From NCBI GenBank assembly GCA_964613055.1, contig CAZTGD010000017.1, positions 1-40,336 of the forward strand: a stretch of DNA of 40,336 bases. Reading direction: 5' to 3'. How positions within the stretch are numbered: the stretch's first letter is position 1; each line of letters begins with the position of its first letter. Shown here piece after piece: positions 40,279-40,336 of this stretch. The notes beneath the pieces are model-generated. The model searched no databases. It was not told the origin of the DNA and worked only from the letters and a program-made list of their open reading frames with translations. The DNA is from JAXGMQ01 sp964613055. GTDB taxonomy: Bacteria; Caldisericota; Caldisericia; JAAYUI01. The position numbers were made by a program, and so were the translations under genes.

Positions 40279-40284
40279 GGCTTA

Positions 40285-40336
40285 CTACTCCATGATCTCT
40301 GTAACAACGCCTGCACCAATGGTTCTGCCACCTTCA
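40285..40336 (-). CDS. tuf: Elongation factor Tu, C-terminal end (runs off the right edge)
   Basis: Only the last 16 codons are present, reading EGGRTIGAGVVTEIME and ending in tandem stops (TAG at 40287-40285, then TAA). This is the nearly invariant EF-Tu C-terminus (EGGRTVGAGVVTxIxE). EF-Tu delivers aminoacyl-tRNA to the ribosome. The gene lies directly before rpsJ. Confidence 0.93.
   Translation of the reverse strand, partial: EGGRTIGAGVVTEIME

Overview
The window is bacterial chromosome dominated by one very long minus-strand ribosomal-protein superoperon, entered at the 3' end of tuf. From the right edge (40336) to about 21686 it reads tuf(end)-rpsJ-rplC-rplD-rplW-rplB-rpsS-rplV-rpsC-rplP-rpmC-rpsQ-rplN-rplX-rplE-rpsN-rpsH-rplF-rplR-rpsE-rplO-secY-adk-map-infA-rpmJ-rpsM-rpsK-rpsD-rpoA-rplQ-ecfA1-ecfA2-ecfT-truA. 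Genes are packed with 0-27 nt gaps or 1-16 nt overlaps. The S10/spc/alpha order with ECF transporter genes and truA behind rplQ resembles Firmicutes- and Thermotogota-like genomes, and zinc-ribbon forms of S4, S14, L24, L28, L36 and adenylate kinase are used. I cannot name the phylum from the sequence. A FecR-type surface protein and several lipoproteins sit beside this core.

Right to left after truA come a 7-TM protein and a secreted protein of unknown function, then rpmB (L28) on the plus strand, then rplM-rpsI from their own promoter. rpsI is coupled by TAATG to a DUF362-like two-[4Fe-4S] protein gene whose first codons contain a strong hairpin. On the plus strand efp-nusB-acylphosphatase form a three-gene operon. 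It diverges from a minus-strand pair: an unknown 270-aa protein and a V4R-domain protein.

The left 15 kb is accessory apart from gltX (partial) and clpC on the minus strand. clpC diverges from a FecR/Ig-like membrane-anchored protein plus a polytopic membrane protein; both divergent promoters sit so close to the start codons that the mRNAs should be leaderless. Next is a secreted protein with about twelve GDDxY repeats. Then comes a tandemly duplicated three-gene cassette: A, a Cys-rich or secreted protein; B, a ~680-aa lipoprotein; C, a secreted protein. Copy 1 shows decay: a probable 1-nt frameshift at the start of A1, and stop codons that cut off the tail of C1.

The most unusual single gene is rpoA. 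At 542 aa it is far longer than the usual ~315 aa, and by eye it carries three alpha-CTD-like helix-hairpin-helix modules separated by acidic linkers. The duplicated A-B-C cassette with the GDDxY-repeat protein is the best candidate for an undescribed cell-surface system. No tRNA, rRNA, CRISPR array or insertion sequence was recognised. No gene-free stretch exceeds 300 bases.
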